A stretch of DNA of 64,000 nt, taken from NCBI RefSeq assembly GCF_009833125.1, contig NZ_QRCC01000014.1, forward strand, positions 62,001 to 126,000, in the 5' to 3' direction. The stretch's first letter is position 1, and every line of letters begins with the position of its first letter. Source of the DNA: Nitrosomonas sp. HPC101 (GTDB lineage: Bacteria > Pseudomonadota > Gammaproteobacteria > Burkholderiales > Nitrosomonadaceae). The translations under genes and the position numbers were made by a program. The notes below the pieces were generated by a model that saw only the letters and a list, made by a program, of their open reading frames with translations, was not told the DNA's origin and ran no database searches. Shown piece by piece: positions 9,392 through 18,290 of the stretch.

Positions 9392-9417
9392 TTGATTCAG
9401 GCTGATTCGGCTGGTTT

Positions 9418-10233
9418 CTATTGCTGGCACTGCGCGCAGAAAAAAGTAGATCGTTGCCCCTGGCGGGTTTTGTTTATGGGTGCTCCACATTGCCGGCATG
9501 GTTGGCCAGTCCGCCCGTATACCCAATACTGCTGCTGAAAATAACCCGGATTACCTTCGCAGTCGGTGAAATCACGCAGACTGCTTCCTCCCGCTTCAAT
9601 GGCACGCAACAAAGTTACTTTGACTGCTTCAGCCAGTCGTTCGCACTGCGCTCTGCTCAGACTGCCGGCGGCAGCCAAAGGAGAAATGCCAGCATGAAAC
9701 AAGGCTTCACTAGCGTAGATATTGCCTACACCCACCACGATATGCTGATTCATGAGCACTTCCTTGATGCTGGTGTTACGGCCATGTATTTTTGTATGCA
9801 GAAATTGCCCGTCAAAATCGGTACTCAGAGGTTCGGGGCCCAGTTTCTGTAAGAGCGGATGCTGACGAATATCGCCATCCCACCACAGGATGGCGCCAAA
9901 CCGTCGCGGGTCGCGAAAACGCAATATTGCTCCATTATCCATTTGCAGATCGAAATGATCGTGCCGCAAAGGGGGGGTGGATGCAGGCAGCACGCGCAAA
10001 CTGCCGGACATGCCCAGATGCACGATGAGCGTGCCTTTGCTGCAGGCAAACAGGAGATACTTTGCCCGTCGGTTAACTGCATTGATCTGCTGCCCGGGCA
10101 ACAGCATGGTGAGATCGTCAGGAACCGGCCAACGCAAAACGGAATGACGAATTTGCGCCTGTGTAATGGATGCGCCGATCAGATGAGTATGAATACCACG
10201 CCGGGTAACTTCGACTTCAGGTAGTTCAGGCAT
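9418..10233 (-). CDS. mutM: Formamidopyrimidine-DNA glycosylase
   Basis: The base-excision repair enzyme removes 8-oxoguanine and formamidopyrimidines and nicks the abasic site. The mature N-terminus PELPEVEV carries the catalytic proline and the adjacent glutamate. Also seen are [10 protein letters not shown] with the conserved lysine region upstream, the helix-two-turn-helix [13 protein letters not shown], and the C-terminal zinc finger CRQCGAPI through FFCAQCQQ. The start at 10231-10233 gives 271 residues, normal for the family. An upstream in-frame start at 10266 would hide the catalytic Pro2 and is rejected. Confidence 0.96.
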   Translation of the reverse strand: MPELPEVEVTRRGIHTHLIGASITQAQIRHSVLRWPVPDDLTMLLPGQQINAVNRRAKYLLFACSKGTLIVHLGMSGSLRVLPASTPPLRHDHFDLQMDNGAILRFRDPRRFGAILWWDGDIRQHPLLQKLGPEPLSTDFDGQFLHTKIHGRNTSIKEVLMNQHIVVGVGNIYASEALFHAGISPLAAAGSLSRAQCERLAEAVKVTLLRAIEAGGSSLRDFTDCEGNPGYFQQQYWVYGRTGQPCRQCGAPINKTRQGQRSTFFCAQCQQ

Positions 10234-10278
10234 GATCAGGCCCGGATCCAAGGCGAACGCAGTCAAGCGGAATCTTCA

Positions 10279-11631
10279 TCATCTGCGCCTGCGGTACCAG
10301 CGGATGAAGATTCCGCTTGCAAGAAATATCAAAGGCAGCGTGATAAGAAAACTGGTGGCAATCAGGGTTAATTGCAGCTCACTGAGCTCCAGTCGGTTGT
10401 CAAGGGTGACACGCGGTTGGATCGGGATAAACGCTTCATCCCCGGCAAGCCAGTTGATCATGTTCATGCCCAGATCCAGATTGCCACCGTTCCCGAGATA
10501 ACCATTGGCCAGAAAATGCCCGCTGCCAACGACGATAACCCGCTGTTCGCGATCTTCCACCAGCCGACTCAATGCCACGGCGACACTCACCGGGCCGCTA
10601 ACATCGTTTTCCGCATCAAAGCTGATCTCTCCTTCCAGCGGACTGGTTTCTACCCAACCCTGCGGAGCCACTTCTGCCAGGATAACGCTGCGCCAATCCG
10701 CGTTTTCCCCAGGAATAAGCTGGCGCGCAAAAGGAAATACCGTAATATAATCAAAATTCTCTGTTACAGCATGTGTGCCGTAGAGTGTTGCCAGTGCGAA
10801 AGCGGTAGGTACTCTCAGCCGGTTTGCCTGAGGATCGACAATGACGCCGGGAGTAAATACAATCCCCAACTTTTCGGCCAGGGGCAGTAATCCGTTCAAT
10901 GAGCCGATATCTACCAGCCACAGCAGATTTCCACCGCGGGCAAGGTAATCCAGAATTTTTTTCACTTCTCCTTCCAGCAATTCGATTTGCGGAGAGGCAA
11001 TAACCAGTACGCCGGTATCCGGTATCTCAGGTTGATCGATAAAGCTGAAGGATATGCTTTCGAAGCCGGTTTCCCGCAGTTTTTTACTGAAATTTCCCAG
11101 ATCCCGCTGGGTGATACCATCCATTTTCCGTTCACCATGACCTGACAATCCCAGCAACTGTTTTTTTTCGGTTCGCGCCAATCGCACCAGCGCGTTTGAA
11201 AATGCCTGTTCGTTAATGGCTGCAAGGCGCTCCGTGCGATCTTTGAAACGGATGACGATTTCGCCATTAAGCCTAATACCAGCATTTTGCGCTTGCTGAG
11301 GTTGTTCCACCGGATCAATGAAATCCAGAGTCAGATCAGATTTGATGCGCTGGTACACGCCGATGAAGTTGCTGATGATTCCGCGAATATCTCCCAGTTG
11401 CAGATCTTGTTGTGTTGCATAAACCGTAACATGTACCGGGCCATCGAACTTTTGCAGGACATCAATACTCGCCCGGCTCAAGCTGTTGCGATTGTTCTGG
11501 CTGAAATCCCACTGTGTGTGGAATTCCAGTGCCAGGTATCCCAATACGCCCATTAGTACCAGAAACAAGGCAATGAACAGGCCGTTTCTCCAGTGGATTC
11601 GTCCCCCTGGTTTTTTGTTGAAAATGCTCAT
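10279..11631 (-). CDS. GldG-like auxiliary protein of an ABC exporter
   Basis: The 450-residue protein has an N-terminal membrane helix at about residues 15-35, a large periplasmic part of the ABC_transp_aux (GldG) family (QDLQLGDIRGIISNFIGVYQRIKSDLTLDFIDP, then VLVIASPQ, GGNLLWLVD and a VVGSGHFLANGYLG segment), and a C-terminal helix near 420-442. It follows its ABC permease and ATPase genes on the same strand with a 24-bp gap. In Bacteroidetes GldAFG is tied to gliding. In proteobacteria such sets occur without gliding and the substrate is unknown. Confidence 0.85.
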   Translation of the reverse strand: MSIFNKKPGGRIHWRNGLFIALFLVLMGVLGYLALEFHTQWDFSQNNRNSLSRASIDVLQKFDGPVHVTVYATQQDLQLGDIRGIISNFIGVYQRIKSDLTLDFIDPVEQPQQAQNAGIRLNGEIVIRFKDRTERLAAINEQAFSNALVRLARTEKKQLLGLSGHGERKMDGITQRDLGNFSKKLRETGFESISFSFIDQPEIPDTGVLVIASPQIELLEGEVKKILDYLARGGNLLWLVDIGSLNGLLPLAEKLGIVFTPGVIVDPQANRLRVPTAFALATLYGTHAVTENFDYITVFPFARQLIPGENADWRSVILAEVAPQGWVETSPLEGEISFDAENDVSGPVSVAVALSRLVEDREQRVIVVGSGHFLANGYLGNGGNLDLGMNMINWLAGDEAFIPIQPRVTLDNRLELSELQLTLIATSFLITLPLIFLASGIFIRWYRRRR

Positions 11632-11655
11632 AAGAACCCGGATTGGAGCAGAAAT

Positions 11656-12402
11656 CTAGCCATTCAGCCGTTCTCCATTCAGGTGATATATGGTCAACCC
11701 CAGAAAGGTCATGGCAAACAGAAGAAGAAAAGCCATGCTGAACGTGTCGATCAGACCCACATTGAAATTTTCAAAATGCCTGAACAGGGAAAAATAGTGC
11801 ATGGCGCTTCCTGATTCGATTGTCATAATATCCATTACCCACAGGCACAGTAACGCGCCCAGACTGCCCAGCGCAGCAATGGCAGGGTGGGATGTAAGAC
11901 TGGAAACATACAACCCCAGTGCACCGAAACAACCCGCCAGCAGAATCAATCCGATTACATTACTGCCCAGCAGCCCGAAATCCAGTGTACCTCCCGTCAG
12001 TAATGAAGCAGACAACATGACTATCAGCAGTGGTATCAAACAGAAAAAAATCATCAGTGCCAGAAACTTACCCAGCACGATGGCTGATAGGGAAACCGGT
12101 GCTGAAATCAACATGGCCAGTGTATTGTTACGACGTTCCTCTGCGAACAGACGCATACTCAGGACGGGGGTGATTGCCAGCAGCACGATGGAAGCTACGG
12201 AAAATACCGGTGCTACGATTACTTCGGTTATACCCGGAGAGTTGGTGAGCTGCACCAGTTGGGGTTGTATTTCAAGAAAAGTATTTAACCGCCCCAGGAA
12301 TACCCAGGCCAGTACTAATTGCATAACCGCCAGAAAAACCCAGGCCAGCGATGATGCAAGCAATAGTTTGAGTTCCTTGCTGATAATAGTAAGTATCATC
12401 AT
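11656..12402 (-). CDS. ABC-2 type permease (GldF-like)
   Basis: This is a membrane protein of about 248 residues with six predicted helices, the first starting at LLLASSLAWVFLAVMQLVLAW. RLFAEERRNNTLAMLISAPVS is the typical ABC-2 cytoplasmic coupling segment. I chose ATG at 12400-12402. It overlaps the TAA of the ATPase gene (TAATG) and has GGAG eight bases upstream, while the frame also offers GTG at 12411. It lies between the ATPase and the GldG-like gene, so the three probably form one exporter. Confidence 0.85.
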   Translation of the reverse strand: MMILTIISKELKLLLASSLAWVFLAVMQLVLAWVFLGRLNTFLEIQPQLVQLTNSPGITEVIVAPVFSVASIVLLAITPVLSMRLFAEERRNNTLAMLISAPVSLSAIVLGKFLALMIFFCLIPLLIVMLSASLLTGGTLDFGLLGSNVIGLILLAGCFGALGLYVSSLTSHPAIAALGSLGALLCLWVMDIMTIESGSAMHYFSLFRHFENFNVGLIDTFSMAFLLLFAMTFLGLTIYHLNGERLNG

Positions 12403-13157
12403 TATGTCCACTCCTGATCAGGAACATTCTCTGTCGTGAGGCGCACAAATATACTTTCCAGATTCATGTTTCGCTGTTTCAGGTTATCCAGATTATCATC
12501 CAGCACCAGCTTGCCTTGATGCATGATTTGTATGCGGTTACAGACACTCTCCACTTCCGGAAGGATGTGGGAAGAAAAAATAATGGCGTGGTTTTTGCCG
12601 AGCTCGCGAATCAGCGCACGTATTTTCTGGATCTGGTTGGGATCAAGACCGGCAGTCGGCTCGTCCAGAATGATCAGTTGCGGTCGGTGGATGATCGCCT
12701 GTGCAATTGCAATACGCTGTTGATAGCCTTTTGACAGGATGCCAATCAGCCGCTTTCCCACATTATCCAGATCACACTGGTGTTTTACTTCATCCAGCGC
12801 AGTCTGCAGTGATATTTTAGCAAGGCCATGCAACCGAGCAGCAAACCGTAAATATTCATCCACTGTCAGCTCTTTATAGAGGGGAGGTATTTCCGGCAGA
12901 TAGCCAATATGCCGTTTTGCCTCGAGGGGATTTTCCAGCAAATCCACTCCACAAATCCGGACGCTTCCGCTGCTCGGCGCAAGATTGCCAGTCAACATCC
13001 GCATGGTGGTGCTTTTACCAGCGCCATTCGGACCCAGAAATCCGAGGATATCGCCACAATTCAATTTCAGATTTACATCATGCACAACAACACGGTGACC
13101 AAAGCAGCGTCTTAAACCCACTGCTTCAATAATCGGATATGTATTATTTAAGGTCAC
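12402..13157 (-). CDS. ABC transporter ATP-binding protein (GldA-like)
   Basis: The 251-residue ATPase has Walker A GPNGAGKST, Q-loop IGYLPEIPPLYKELTVDEYL, signature LSKGYQQR, Walker B LIILDEPTAGLD and the switch histidine in IIFSSHILPEV. The signature variant with KGYQQR is usual for ABC-2 exporters. It is the first gene of the exporter operon that continues through the GldF-like and GldG-like genes. The 358-bp region 13158-13515 upstream is AT-rich and holds no gene; an imperfect inverted repeat lies at about 13208-13231. Confidence 0.92.
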   Translation of the reverse strand: MTLNNTYPIIEAVGLRRCFGHRVVVHDVNLKLNCGDILGFLGPNGAGKSTTMRMLTGNLAPSSGSVRICGVDLLENPLEAKRHIGYLPEIPPLYKELTVDEYLRFAARLHGLAKISLQTALDEVKHQCDLDNVGKRLIGILSKGYQQRIAIAQAIIHRPQLIILDEPTAGLDPNQIQKIRALIRELGKNHAIIFSSHILPEVESVCNRIQIMHQGKLVLDDNLDNLKQRNMNLESIFVRLTTENVPDQEWT

Positions 13158-13515
13158 GGCAATATTTATTATCAGATTCGCATATTATGTTATTTGACCA
13201 TGTCAACTAACTTGGTTTAATTAAACTAGGTTAGTTCCCTTATACGGCTTTCTTTGACCAATATCTTGAATAAATTTAAGAGTATCTGAATAGATGACGA
13301 TAGCGAGCGATGTAGTTTGATACAGTGTTGTGCAGAAGATACACTTCAGTTTGACAAAGATAAATGGATCAACTCATAATCGCTGCCGGTAGTATGCGAG
13401 CCATGCTGATCTGGTTACGGTGGACAAAAGAGTCGTAACAGTATGAATGATCGTATAAAAAATGATCGTGGTGGTTGTGACACAGGTTTTTACACTTAAG
13501 GACAAGGACAATAGC

Positions 13516-14208
13516 ATGAGAAAAATGATATTAGCCAGGAAATATCTGATGGGAGCCGTTATTTTACCCGGATTGCTGGCATCGGGAGTTGTAATGGCTG
13601 ATTTACATGAAGAACAAAGACAGGGGTTCAGTGCGGCAGAAAAAGCTGAAGCTTATGCCGTGGATGATAACGGAGTGGTCGCCAGAAACTCTACGGGTCT
13701 ATGCTGGCGTACCGGCTATTGGACACCTGCCAAAGCCATTTATGAGTGCGATCCTGACCTGGTAAAACAACCGGAGCAGATTGTTGAGGCACCTCCACCA
13801 CCTCCCGTTGTAACTGAACCTGAGAAAGTAGCTTTCTCAGCAGATGCATTGTTTGATTTTGACAAGGCTGTTCTGAAACCAGCTGGTATGCAGGCACTCG
13901 ATGATTTTGCCGGGAACCTGGAGGGTGTAAACTACGATTTGATCATTGCTGTAGGCTACACCGATCGCATTGGTTCAGAAGCTTATAACAAGAAACTTTC
14001 TGTAAGACGTGCAGAAGCTGTCAAAAATTATCTGACTTCCAAGGGAATCGGTGCAGATCGTATCTTTACCGATGGTAAAGGTAAAGCCAATCCGGTTACC
14101 GGTGATTCCTGCGAGGGCACCAGAGCCACCAGAGCGTTGATCAATTGCCTGGCACCGGATCGTCGTGTAGAAATTGAAGTGGCTGGTACGAGAGAAACGA
14201 TTAACTAA
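13516..14208 (+). CDS. OmpA-family peptidoglycan-binding outer membrane protein
   Basis: This secreted protein of 230 residues has a signal peptide (MRKMILARKYLMGAVILPGLLASGVVMA, cleaved near residue 28). A short N-terminal region contains CWRTGYWTPAKAIYECDPDLV, followed by a proline-rich linker (PPPPPVV) and a C-terminal OmpA domain. The OmpA domain shows LFDFDKAVLKPAG, VGYTDRIGSEAYNKKLSVRRAEAVKNYL and the terminal RRVEIEV, the segments that bind meso-diaminopimelate in peptidoglycan. There is no eight-stranded barrel, so it is a linker-type OmpA protein. ATG at 13516 follows AAGGACAAGG. A terminator lies 28 bp after the stop. Confidence 0.9.
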   Translation: MRKMILARKYLMGAVILPGLLASGVVMADLHEEQRQGFSAAEKAEAYAVDDNGVVARNSTGLCWRTGYWTPAKAIYECDPDLVKQPEQIVEAPPPPPVVTEPEKVAFSADALFDFDKAVLKPAGMQALDDFAGNLEGVNYDLIIAVGYTDRIGSEAYNKKLSVRRAEAVKNYLTSKGIGADRIFTDGKGKANPVTGDSCEGTRATRALINCLAPDRRVEIEVAGTRETIN

Positions 14209-14236
14209 AATTCATTTCATACCAATCCTGATCAAC

Positions 14237-14264
14237 AAAAGCCCTGCCGGTGTGCAGGGCTTTT
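14237..14264 (+). terminator. Rho-independent terminator after the OmpA-family gene
   Basis: A perfect 11-bp stem (AAAAGCCCTGC and GCAGGGCTTTT) with a 6-base loop ends in a T-rich run. It lies 28 bp after the stop codon. A group II intron fragment starts a few bases further on. Confidence 0.9.
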
Positions 14265-14270
14265 GTTATG

Positions 14271-14455
14271 GTGCACCAGGCAGGGCAATCTGCCTGAAGG
14301 TGCAAGCCCCTACTCACCAGAGAAAGGGAAGAATCAGTCGAGTGGCAAAGGTATCGCAGGTTTTAACTGCGAACCCGAAGGAAGCCGAAGGTAAAGCGCT
14401 GATCTGACGAACGGGAAAGCGGATATTGCCAGGCAATCGAACTTGTTATCCCGGG
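14271..14455 (+). mobile_element. 5' fragment (domain I) of a bacterial group II intron
   Basis: The stretch begins GTGCACC, close to the group II 5' end GUGYG. It then contains ordered segments typical of domain I: GAAGGTGCAAGCCCCTAC, AGTCGAGTGGC, CCGAAGGAAGCCGAAGGTAA, TGATCTGACGAACGGGAA and ATTGCCAGGCAA. The order matches domain I of class-C-like bacterial introns, which characteristically insert just behind terminator hairpins, as here (terminator at 14237-14264). No reverse transcriptase gene and no domain V/VI are present before ubiG at 14529, so it is a dead remnant. The remaining 70 bp to ubiG show nothing else. Confidence 0.7.
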
Positions 14456-14528
14456 CAAAACCGAACTATTCAGCAATGTAGTGATCGACAAAAGTATCTT
14501 TCCAGTTAAATTCGCAGGTAAATAATGT

Positions 14529-15233
14529 ATGAAAAATGACGGCATCAACGCAGATCCAATGGAGCTGGAGAAATTCAGTCAACTGGCACATCGCTGGTGG
14601 GATCCAAACAGCGAATTCAAACCGTTACATGAAATTAATCCACTTCGACTGGATTATATTGACGAAATCGCAGGATTGAATGGGAAAACAGTGGTTGATG
14701 TCGGTTGTGGCGGCGGAATATTGTCAGAATCCATGGCAGCACGCGGTGCCAGCGTGACGGGTATTGATCTGAGTGACAAAGCGCTGAAAGTAGCAAAATT
14801 ACACCTTCTGGAAAGTGGTCATCAGGTTGATTATCGTAAAATAACCACAGAAGCGCTAGCAGCGGAGCTTCCTCGACATTATGACATCGTTACCTGTATG
14901 GAAATGCTGGAGCATGTGCCGGATCCCGCCAGCGTAATTCAAGCGTGTTCCCTCCTTGTAAAAAGAGGGGGATGGGTATTTTTCTCAACCCTGAACCGTA
15001 ATCCGAAAGCTTATCTCTATGCCATCATTGGCGCTGAATACGTTCTTCGATTGCTGCCACGGGGAACGCATGAGTACGCAAAATTTATTAAACCTTCTGA
15101 ACTGGCACACATGGCGCGTACTGCCGGATTGATGGAATCCGGGATCATCGGCATGACCTATAATCCAATCACAAAAATCTACACTCTGGAAGCCGATACC
15201 AGCGTCAACTACATCATGGCATTTCAATTCTGA
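14529..15233 (+). CDS. ubiG: Ubiquinone biosynthesis O-methyltransferase UbiG
   Basis: UbiG performs both O-methylation steps of ubiquinone synthesis with S-adenosylmethionine. The 234-residue product starts with the UbiG segment [28 protein letters not shown]. The SAM-binding motif is [13 protein letters not shown] (about residues 57-69), followed by [18 protein letters not shown] and [13 protein letters not shown]. It is followed 36 bp later by gph, a common proteobacterial pair. Confidence 0.96.
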   Translation: MKNDGINADPMELEKFSQLAHRWWDPNSEFKPLHEINPLRLDYIDEIAGLNGKTVVDVGCGGGILSESMAARGASVTGIDLSDKALKVAKLHLLESGHQVDYRKITTEALAAELPRHYDIVTCMEMLEHVPDPASVIQACSLLVKRGGWVFFSTLNRNPKAYLYAIIGAEYVLRLLPRGTHEYAKFIKPSELAHMARTAGLMESGIIGMTYNPITKIYTLEADTSVNYIMAFQF

Positions 15234-15269
15234 TTCAATACAGGACACACGAGAGTATTACTGATACTG

Positions 15270-15920
15270 ATGACCAGAAAAGCAATTCTGTTCGATTTCG
15301 ACGGCACCATTGCGGATACCGCACCAGATCTTGCTCGCGCGCTCAACCGGCAGCGCATTGCACGCAATCAGCCACTTTTGCCGATTGAGCTGGTTCGTAC
15401 CGTTGCTTCCGCCGGCGCGCGTGGATTGTTAAACCTTGGTTTTGGCCTGACACCGGATAATCCTGATTACCAGGCTATGCGAGAAGAATTCCTCTCCTTT
15501 TATGCCGAACAGCTGTGTCAGGATACGCGCCTGTTTCCAGGCATCCCTGAGCTGCTGGAACAACTGGATGAACAAGCCATCCTATGGGGAATTGTCACCA
15601 ATAAGCCGGCAAGGTTCACTCGCCCGCTCATGCATCTGCTTGGATTACATCACCGTGCAGCCTGTGTTATCAGTGGGGATGATACTGCCTACACCAAACC
15701 TCATCCGGAACCACTGCTTACTGCCTGTCGTCAGATAGATGCAGCTCCCGATCATTGTATTTATCTGGGAGATGATATTCGTGATGTACAAGCCAGTCTT
15801 GCAGCCGGAATGAAGCCCATCGTAGCGCTTTACGGCTATCTTGGCGACAGTGATCCACCGGAAACATGGGGAGCATTTGAACTAATCAGTCATCCGGGTG
15901 ATCTCTTACACTATATTTAA
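15270..15920 (+). CDS. gph: Phosphoglycolate phosphatase (HAD family)
   Basis: The 216-residue HAD hydrolase removes phosphate from 2-phosphoglycolate. The four HAD motifs are visible: DFDGTIADT (motif I), VTNKP (motif II), the lysine in YTKPHPEPLL (motif III) and YLGDDIRDVQASLAAG (motif IV). In a carbon-fixing nitrifier it would salvage the oxygenase product of Rubisco. It is paired with ubiG and is followed by the tmRNA gene. Confidence 0.92.
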   Translation: MTRKAILFDFDGTIADTAPDLARALNRQRIARNQPLLPIELVRTVASAGARGLLNLGFGLTPDNPDYQAMREEFLSFYAEQLCQDTRLFPGIPELLEQLDEQAILWGIVTNKPARFTRPLMHLLGLHHRAACVISGDDTAYTKPHPEPLLTACRQIDAAPDHCIYLGDDIRDVQASLAAGMKPIVALYGYLGDSDPPETWGAFELISHPGDLLHYI

Positions 15921-15995
15921 TCTGTTACAATTCGGTCCTGATTGAACTTTACCGTTAATACCATCATCTTAGATGACAAGAATTTATTTATAGCA

Positions 15996-16355
15996 GGGGG
16001 CGATCCGGTTTCGACGTGGGTTGCAAAGCAGTGCAGGGCATACCGAGGTTCAGTACCCTCGTAAAACAGCTGAAAAAAAATAGTCGCAAACGACGAAAAC
16101 TACGCTTTAGCCGCTTAATCCGGCTAAACTCCACGCCGATGGGCCTCAACGTCGGGTCTGGCAACAGAGAGTGGAGTCACTAACGAGGATCGCGTTTTGC
16201 AGGGTTACTTTGTAAGACGCTAAAAAATAGGTAACTCGCCTGTCATCAGCTTGCCGGTTGGCGGATGCCAGGTTAAATTAAACAACATGGCTAAGTATGT
16301 AGAACTGTCTGTAGAGGACTTGCGGACGCGGGTTCAATTCCCGCCGCCTCCACCA
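15996..16355 (+). ncRNA. ssrA: tmRNA (ssrA)
   Basis: The gene begins GGGGGCGATCCGGTTTCGAC and ends with the T-arm GGGTTCAATTCCCGC and the acceptor end CCTCCACCA. These are the tRNA-like halves of tmRNA. The internal reading frame GCA AAC GAC GAA AAC at 16086-16118 encodes the tag ANDENYALAA followed by TAA, the tag of Nitrosomonas-type betaproteobacteria. tmRNA with SmpB rescues stalled ribosomes and marks the products for proteolysis. The 3' end is a frequent integration site for genomic islands, and a GC-rich accessory region starts right after it. Confidence 0.97.
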
Positions 16356-16361
16356 ATACTT

Positions 16362-16393
16362 AAAAACCCAACCCTTATCGGTTGGGTTTTTTC
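16362..16393 (+). terminator. Rho-independent terminator of ssrA
   Basis: The stem AAAACCCAACC / GGTTGGGTTTT with a 6-base loop is followed by further T residues. It starts eight bases after the CCA end of tmRNA. Confidence 0.9.
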
Positions 16394-16616
16394 TACCTGG
16401 AGCGCCAGTGTTGGCGCGGTTCCGAGCCTTGGCCTCTTTAGCACCACTCCTCTGTCGGTGTCGGTTTCCGGGCCTTCTCACCCCATTTTCTCTCTCTGTT
16501 CTCTGTCCGGCTCTTTACCTGAAAACGCCCCACACCCAGCAAAAACGTGGGCTTGCGCGCGTCGGGTTGCGTTTTCCGTCTGCTGGAGGCGGCGTGACCG
16601 AGCAGGCAGCGGGTGC

Positions 16617-16638
16617 AAAAAAGCCGCCCTCGGGCGGC
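16617..16638 (-). terminator. Minus-strand rho-independent terminator
   Basis: On the minus strand GCCGCCC and GGGCGGC form a stem with a 2-base centre, followed by six T. It lies 22 bp past the frameshifted stop at 16660 of the small minus-strand gene, which suggests that this stop, not the longer zero-frame extension, marks the true gene end. The 16394-16616 stretch shows no gene. Confidence 0.65.
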
Positions 16639-16659
16639 GCGAGGTGGAGGCGCTGGCCA

Positions 16660-16798
16660 TCAGTTTCTGGCCTGGATCATCCTGCGCTGCTGTTGCCAGC
16701 CCAGCGGCAGGCCGCCGTTGCGGATCAGGTGTTCCAGCGCTATCTTGGGTTGCAACCCGCACCTCGCCGGTGAACTTGTCGATGTCTTTCTTCGCCAT
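16660..16798 (-). pseudogene. Small frameshifted gene of unknown function
   Basis: ATG at 16796-16798 follows a good GGAG ribosome site and opens MAKKDIDKFTGEVRV. In that frame the later residues look random and run through a terminator. In the next frame a natural-looking tail ALEHLIRNGGLPLGWQQQRR ends at 16660, just before the terminator at 16617-16638. A single-base indel near 16755 would join the two into a protein of about 45 residues. I do not recognise the family. Confidence 0.4.
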
Positions 16799-16888
16799 GT
16801 CGCGTCTCCTACTCGAAGGACTGGATGATCTGGCGCTGCCGATGGAAATCATCGATATCTAACTCCCGATCTTTTCTGCTTACCCCTG

Positions 16889-16924
16889 AACCCGCCTTGG
16901 TGCCACGTGTATCGGGCGGGTTTT
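16889..16924 (+). terminator. Terminator-like hairpin
   Basis: AACCCGCC and GGCGGGTT form an 8-bp stem with an 18-base loop, followed by TT. The large loop makes it weaker than the other terminators listed. It stands just before the small plus-strand gene at 16944. Confidence 0.4.
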
Positions 16925-16943
16925 GCATTTCTGGAGACCTACA

Positions 16944-17183
16944 ATGACTGAACCCGAACAACAAATGCCCGCCGTCCTCGTGGAGAACATGCTTCTTCTC
17001 CGCAAGGAGGACTTCGACGAGTTGCTCGACCGCGCCGCCGAAAATCTGCCTGCTCGACGACTGGCGGCGACCTTCACGGCGGCGGAAGTGGTGGTGCCGC
17101 TGTTCGGGGAAGCACTGCCGCGCGAAGCATTCGTGCTGTTGGTCTTCGCCGTCAGCAACGCCAATACGGAGCATTACCCATGA
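16944..17183 (+). CDS. Small hypothetical protein
   Basis: ATG at 16944 follows GGAG (16932-16935) and opens a 79-residue acidic, leucine-rich protein beginning MTEPEQQMPAVLVENMLLLR, with no signal peptide or membrane helix. Its stop overlaps the next ATG by four bases (ATGA at 17180-17183), suggesting a two-gene unit. It lies at the edge of the ssrA-linked island and its GC content is that of the island. The function is unknown. Confidence 0.5.
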   Translation: MTEPEQQMPAVLVENMLLLRKEDFDELLDRAAENLPARRLAATFTAAEVVVPLFGEALPREAFVLLVFAVSNANTEHYP

Positions 17184-17318
17184 GCAACAGATTCAAGCGT
17201 GCCGTCATCGACGACGTGATCTCGCGCAACATCAACGCCAGCCTGCAAGACCATCGGCTGGTTCGGTGCGTTTCAGCGTGGCGACGAACGTGTCGAGGTC
17301 ATCGGCCACCTGGAATAG
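17180..17318 (+). pseudogene. Small frameshifted downstream gene, unknown
   Basis: The gene starts at the ATGA overlap with MSNRFKRAVIDDVISRNINA. After about residue 24 the natural-looking continuation IGWFGAFQRGDERVEVIGHL is in another frame and ends with TAG at 17316-17318. A one-base insertion near 17250 would explain it. The minus strand also reads protein-like here, so the call is tentative. Six bases later the HrgA-like gene ends on the opposite strand. Confidence 0.3.
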
Positions 17319-17323
17319 GCGGG

Positions 17324-18265
17324 TCAATCGTCCAGATCGGGAATGTCCCAGTCTGCCGGGCGTGCCTCGCCGGTCTGGTAGAACTGCTTCACCAGCTTCA
17401 CATACTCCAGAAAATCCCGGTTCTCCGTGGCCAGACGATTGGCCATGTCCCAATCGATCTCGTCGCGCTCGCGGGCTGGAATCAGCACTTGACTGTCCGC
17501 AGGGTTGTCCACATCCAGCTTGATGAAGCCGATGCCGTGGGCGGCGAACAGCATCCGCAGTTCCTTCAGCGTATCGGTGCCGCCGATTTCCGCCGCGACC
17601 AGATAGCTGAAATTGGCCCACGACGAATTCGATACCGCCTGAAAAAAACACTCGCGCACGTTCGAGCGGTTGATCAGCAACTTGGCCTCGAACGACCACA
17701 GCTTGGTGCGTTTGTCGGAATATTGCGTGACACAATCGCGCACCTCGCGGTGCCACTCCTTGCTCAAATCCTCCATGCCGACCACATCCGGGTACAGCCA
17801 GCGGTTGCCGTTGGGCCCGCGCTTGTTTGAGGAGCGTTTGTCGTCGATGCGTTTGGAGAACACCTCGAACTCCTCCCACAGGTACTGCGATAACATCGAG
17901 TACAGGGCGTGCTCATTGATCTTCAAGGTACTCGCATCCGTCATTGGCGCCACCCCGTCGCTCTCGACCGCCGCCACCTCGGCGCTGTCTGTCCGATCCG
18001 AGTAGTAATGCTTGCGCGGCCGCCCCTCGGTCGTCTTCAGCTCCAGATGCTTCCTTTGCAGGCGCGGCAACTGGGAACTGATCTCGCGCACGATCTGCTG
18101 CAACAGTTCGGCGTCCGTTTCGAGGCGTTGGCTGCTCTGCTTCTTGGCCTGACACTGCTCGGGATAGGTGGCAAACACCCACTCGGCGATCTGACGCGCA
18201 GTGAACTTCTCATCCGGGTGCGCCTTGAGGTACCCGACGACGGTTTTCGCCAGATTCAATTCCAT
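17324..18265 (-). CDS. HrgA-like protein (COG2958 family), winged-helix N-terminus
   Basis: This 313-residue protein starts MELNLAKTVVGYL. ATG at 18265 is chosen because AGAAGG lies six bases upstream, and the 31 residues further up are arginine-rich noise. Residues 1-80 look like a winged-helix domain, followed by a polar linker and a conserved C-terminal part (YLWEEFEVFSKRIDDKRSSN, WLYPDVVGMEDLSKEW, SYLVAAEIGG, FLEYVKLVKQFYQTGE). HrgA-type proteins were first noted next to the HpyIII restriction gene of Helicobacter. The C-terminal domain may be a nuclease-like fold. It is the last gene of the hsd operon, 25 bp after hsdR, so a role in restriction is inferred. Confidence 0.6.
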   Translation of the reverse strand: MELNLAKTVVGYLKAHPDEKFTARQIAEWVFATYPEQCQAKKQSSQRLETDAELLQQIVREISSQLPRLQRKHLELKTTEGRPRKHYYSDRTDSAEVAAVESDGVAPMTDASTLKINEHALYSMLSQYLWEEFEVFSKRIDDKRSSNKRGPNGNRWLYPDVVGMEDLSKEWHREVRDCVTQYSDKRTKLWSFEAKLLINRSNVRECFFQAVSNSSWANFSYLVAAEIGGTDTLKELRMLFAAHGIGFIKLDVDNPADSQVLIPARERDEIDWDMANRLATENRDFLEYVKLVKQFYQTGEARPADWDIPDLDD

Positions 18266-18290
18266 ACCCATCCTTCTAACGCCCCGGTCC

